Below are positions 5,477 to 7,406 of a stretch of DNA of 7,406 bases, one piece after another. Every line of letters starts with the position of its first letter. Within the stretch, counting starts at the first letter, position 1. Source of the stretch: CAZNYG01 sp964577205 (lineage in GTDB: Bacteria; Elusimicrobiota; Endomicrobiia; Endomicrobiales; CAIRNS01); NCBI GenBank assembly GCA_964577205.1, contig CAZNYG010000086.1, positions 1 through 7,406 on the forward strand, in the 5' to 3' direction. The notes under the pieces were generated by a model, which saw nothing but the letters and a program-made list of their open reading frames with translations, did no database searches and was not told where the DNA came from. Position numbers and translations under genes: made by a program.

Positions 5477-7291
5477 TCATTGTTCCGCGTGTTCTCTTAT
5501 CACCGCGAGGAAGGTTTCTCCATAGAGGTCCCTTTTGGTTTCTCCGACGCCGAAGATGGTGGCGAACTGCCCCATGCTTGCGGGCTTGACACGCGCCATG
5601 TCCAGCAGGCTCTTGTCGCTGAAAACGATGTAGGCGGGAACATTCTTCTCCCGCGCGATCTCCGCGCGTTTTTCCCGCAGCAGGCCGAACAGCTTTTCGT
5701 CGATCCCTTCCCAGTCCGCCTCGTGGCGGGCCTTTCTTTTCTTCTCGATCTCTTTCTTTTTCTTTGCTTCCACGGGTTTGGCCAGCACAGGCACGGCATT
5801 GCCTCTCAGCAATTCCTTTCCCTGCTCAGTGATGGCCAGCGTGCCGTATTCGCCTTCCCTCTTTAAAAACCCCTGCCCCAGCAGCTGTTCGATCATGAAA
5901 CGGATGAACGGCCCGCTGCGGTCGGCCATGATACCGAACGTGGAAAGCTTGTCGTGGGCGAACCGCCCGACTGCTTCGGTACGGCTGCCCTGGAGTATGG
6001 CCGCTACATGCGCCGCGCCGAACCGTTCTCTGACCCGCGCCACGCATGATAATATCTTTTGTCCGATCAGAAGCGGTTCTTCCACCATATCCACTTCGCC
6101 GAGGCACAGGTCGCAGGCGGCGCAGTCGTTCTTGTCGTATGCCTGGCCGAAATAATTTACCAGGAACCGGTGGCGGCACTGCGGCCGCGTGCAGAAGTTG
6201 TACATGGCGCTGAGTTTCTGCATCATCACCGCGCGTTCGGGCGAGTTCCCGAGTATGTATTCCCAGGTGCGGTAATCGGCGCCGCCGTAAAACATCCAGC
6301 ATTCCGACGGAAGTCCGTCGCGCCCCGCGCGCCCGGTCTCCTGCTGGTAGTGTTCAATGGATTTAGGCATCGCAGCATGGATAACGTACCGGATGTTGGA
6401 ACGGTCGACGCCCATGCCGAACGCGATGGTGGCGACGACGATGGGAACTTTTTCCGAGGCGAAAGCGTCCTGGTTTTTCCGGCGGTCGCCGTCGCTCAGG
6501 CCCGCATGATAGGGAACGTTGTCGTACCCCAGCCGCTGCAGTTCCGCGGATACACGGTCCACGTCATCGCGTTTCAGGCAGTACACTATACCGGGATCGT
6601 TGGGATGCCTGCGGATGATATCGACGATCTGAGTGACGACGTGAGACGAACGGGGGAGGGCGCGGAAGATGAGGTTGGGCCGGTCCACGTTCCCGACGAA
6701 CAGTTCCGGTTCGCGCAGACCGAGCTGGGCAATAATATCTTTCTGCACCGTCTGCGTCGCGGTCGCGGTAAAGGCGTGCACGGGGATATTGTTGAACCGT
6801 TCCTTGATAACGCGGAGCTGGCGGTATTCCGCACGGAAATCGTGGCCCCAGTGGCTTATGCAGTGGGCTTCGTCGATAACGAAGAAGGAAAGCGGCGTGC
6901 CGCTGAGGAGTTCCTGCCCGTCCAAAAGGAGCCGTTCCGGAGAAATATAGAGCAGCTTCAATGTTCCCGAGCGGAGCTGTGCCAATACTTCCTGGCGCGA
7001 CTTTACCGTCAACGCCGAGTTGAGGCACGCGGCGGGGACACCCATGTCTTTAAGGTAGTCCACCTGGTCTTTCATGAGCGCAATAAGCGGAGAGATGACG
7101 ATGCAGAGGCCGTCCATCGCAAGCGCCGGCACCTGGAAGCACACGGATTTCCCGCCGCCCGTGGGCAAAACGGTGACCGTGTCTTTTCCCCGGCATACGG
7201 CTGAGATGACCTCCTGCTGGAACGGGCGGAAACTTTTATAGCCCCAGTACCGGGTAAGGATATGAAGCAGATCGGGAGAAACATTGTCCAT
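5477..7291 (-). CDS. recQ: ATP-dependent 3'-5' DNA helicase RecQ
   Basis: RecQ unwinds DNA in recombination, fork repair and suppression of illegitimate exchange. The order of domains is complete. A Q-motif region with GYKSFRPFQQE (17-27) is followed by Walker A LPTGGGKS (42-49), DEAH box (140-143), motif III FTATAT (174-179), and motifs V and VI with ATIAFGMGVD (287-296) and QQETGRAGRDG (316-326). The zinc-binding set is C372, C390, C393 and C396, followed by a winged-helix RQC region (about 400-495). A very basic, charged linker with many Lys residues (about 505-525) leads to a single HRDC domain (about 527-600) that helps bind DNA. The length of 604 residues matches E. coli RecQ (about 610). 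The start is fixed by an in-frame TAA six codons upstream; only a weak AAAGAG ribosome binding site precedes it. It is transcribed alone, divergent from the gene at the right edge. Confidence 0.97.
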   Translation of the reverse strand: MDNVSPDLLHILTRYWGYKSFRPFQQEVISAVCRGKDTVTVLPTGGGKSVCFQVPALAMDGLCIVISPLIALMKDQVDYLKDMGVPAACLNSALTVKSRQEVLAQLRSGTLKLLYISPERLLLDGQELLSGTPLSFFVIDEAHCISHWGHDFRAEYRQLRVIKERFNNIPVHAFTATATQTVQKDIIAQLGLREPELFVGNVDRPNLIFRALPRSSHVVTQIVDIIRRHPNDPGIVYCLKRDDVDRVSAELQRLGYDNVPYHAGLSDGDRRKNQDAFASEKVPIVVATIAFGMGVDRSNIRYVIHAAMPKSIEHYQQETGRAGRDGLPSECWMFYGGADYRTWEYILGNSPERAVMMQKLSAMYNFCTRPQCRHRFLVNYFGQAYDKNDCAACDLCLGEVDMVEEPLLIGQKILSCVARVRERFGAAHVAAILQGSRTEAVGRFAHDKLSTFGIMADRSGPFIRFMIEQLLGQGFLKREGEYGTLAITEQGKELLRGNAVPVLAKPVEAKKKKEIEKKRKARHEADWEGIDEKLFGLLREKRAEIAREKNVPAYIVFSDKSLLDMARVKPASMGQFATIFGVGETKRDLYGETFLAVIREHAEQ

Positions 7292-7335
7292 AATATGCTC
7301 TTTCCATTAAAAACCGATGTTATGCGGGAGGTGCT
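7292..7335. other. Short divergent gap between recQ and the edge gene
   Basis: This A/T-rich 44-base gap must hold at least the 5' leaders of both flanking genes. I see the plus-strand ribosome binding site GGGAGGTG and a weak minus-strand AAAGAG for recQ, but no convincing -35/-10 pair on either strand and no LexA-like operator. The recQ promoter may lie within the first codons of the edge gene. Confidence 0.3.
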
Positions 7336-7406
7336 ATGCCCGAATGCCTGGCAGACTGTGTCTTAATTGTTCGGGAATACAGAAAATTGTTCTTTGAAAC
7401 ACAAAA
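7336..7406 (+). CDS. Start of an unidentified gene, cut by the window edge
   Basis: An ATG at 7336 follows a strong Shine-Dalgarno, GGGAGGTG (7326-7333), with GGAGG four bases before the start. The frame stays open to the last base, giving 23 residues beginning MPECLADCVLIVREY. Two Cys occur early (4 and 8), with a short hydrophobic run VLIV. That is too little to assign a family. It would be divergent from recQ with a 44-base gap (7292-7335). The main support is the quality of the ribosome binding site; a chance short open frame is the alternative. Confidence 0.5.
   Translation, partial: MPECLADCVLIVREYRKLFFETQ

Noticed and set aside
6059..7204. A 381-codon plus-strand open frame antisense to recQ.
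   Set aside because: All RecQ helicase motifs and zinc cysteines are intact on the minus strand. The long antisense frame is a codon-bias shadow, rich in Arg/Val/Glu/Ala and without a known domain.
3921..7291. rmuC, yjbQ and recQ as a new defence or repair island.
   Set aside because: They are on alternating strands, all are common chromosomal families, and no nuclease-effector, toxin or mobility gene accompanies them. Proximity alone does not support a joint system.

Overview
The window is bacterial chromosomal DNA of moderate G+C content from an organism I cannot name. A ferredoxin-type protein typical of anaerobes points to an anaerobic or microaerophilic bacterium, and an RRM-type RNA-binding protein fits several Gram-negative or candidate phyla. 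There is no rRNA, tRNA, CRISPR array, transposase, integrase or phage gene, so this looks like ordinary housekeeping and accessory chromosome rather than a mobile island.

Layout: (1) 32-295, plus, an unrecognised 87-residue protein, followed by a strong intrinsic terminator at 349-379. (2) 408-1442, plus, an RNA-binding protein with an N-terminal RRM and a long Arg/Gly-rich tail built on repeated FKPRGE. (3) 1458-2282, minus, a ferredoxin-like Fe-S protein with a cysteine-rich C-terminal domain. (4) 2404-3789, plus, a MATE-family multidrug/cation antiporter. (5) 3793-3911, an intergenic long inverted repeat whose two arms are each four tandem copies of a GTTCTYGN-like octamer. (6) 3921-5003, minus, RmuC. 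(7) 5042-5458, plus, a YjbQ/UPF0047 protein. (8) 5477-7291, minus, the RecQ DNA helicase. (9) 7336 to the right edge, plus, the start of a gene cut by the window.

From the RRM gene onward the strands alternate strictly (+ - + - + - +), so each gene is probably its own transcription unit; only the first two genes share a direction, and a terminator lies between them. Two genes concern DNA maintenance (rmuC, recQ), but they are separated by yjbQ and I see no operon linking them. The other genes have no obvious common pathway.

The signals most worth a second look are regulatory or structural. They are the terminator in what may be the leader of the RRM gene, the octamer-built palindrome between MATE and rmuC, and a near-perfect extended -10 box that would place the rmuC transcription start exactly on its ATG (a leaderless mRNA). 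The repetitive RRM tail, whose repeats are all encoded differently, is also notable. I do not see a convincing undescribed multi-gene system here.
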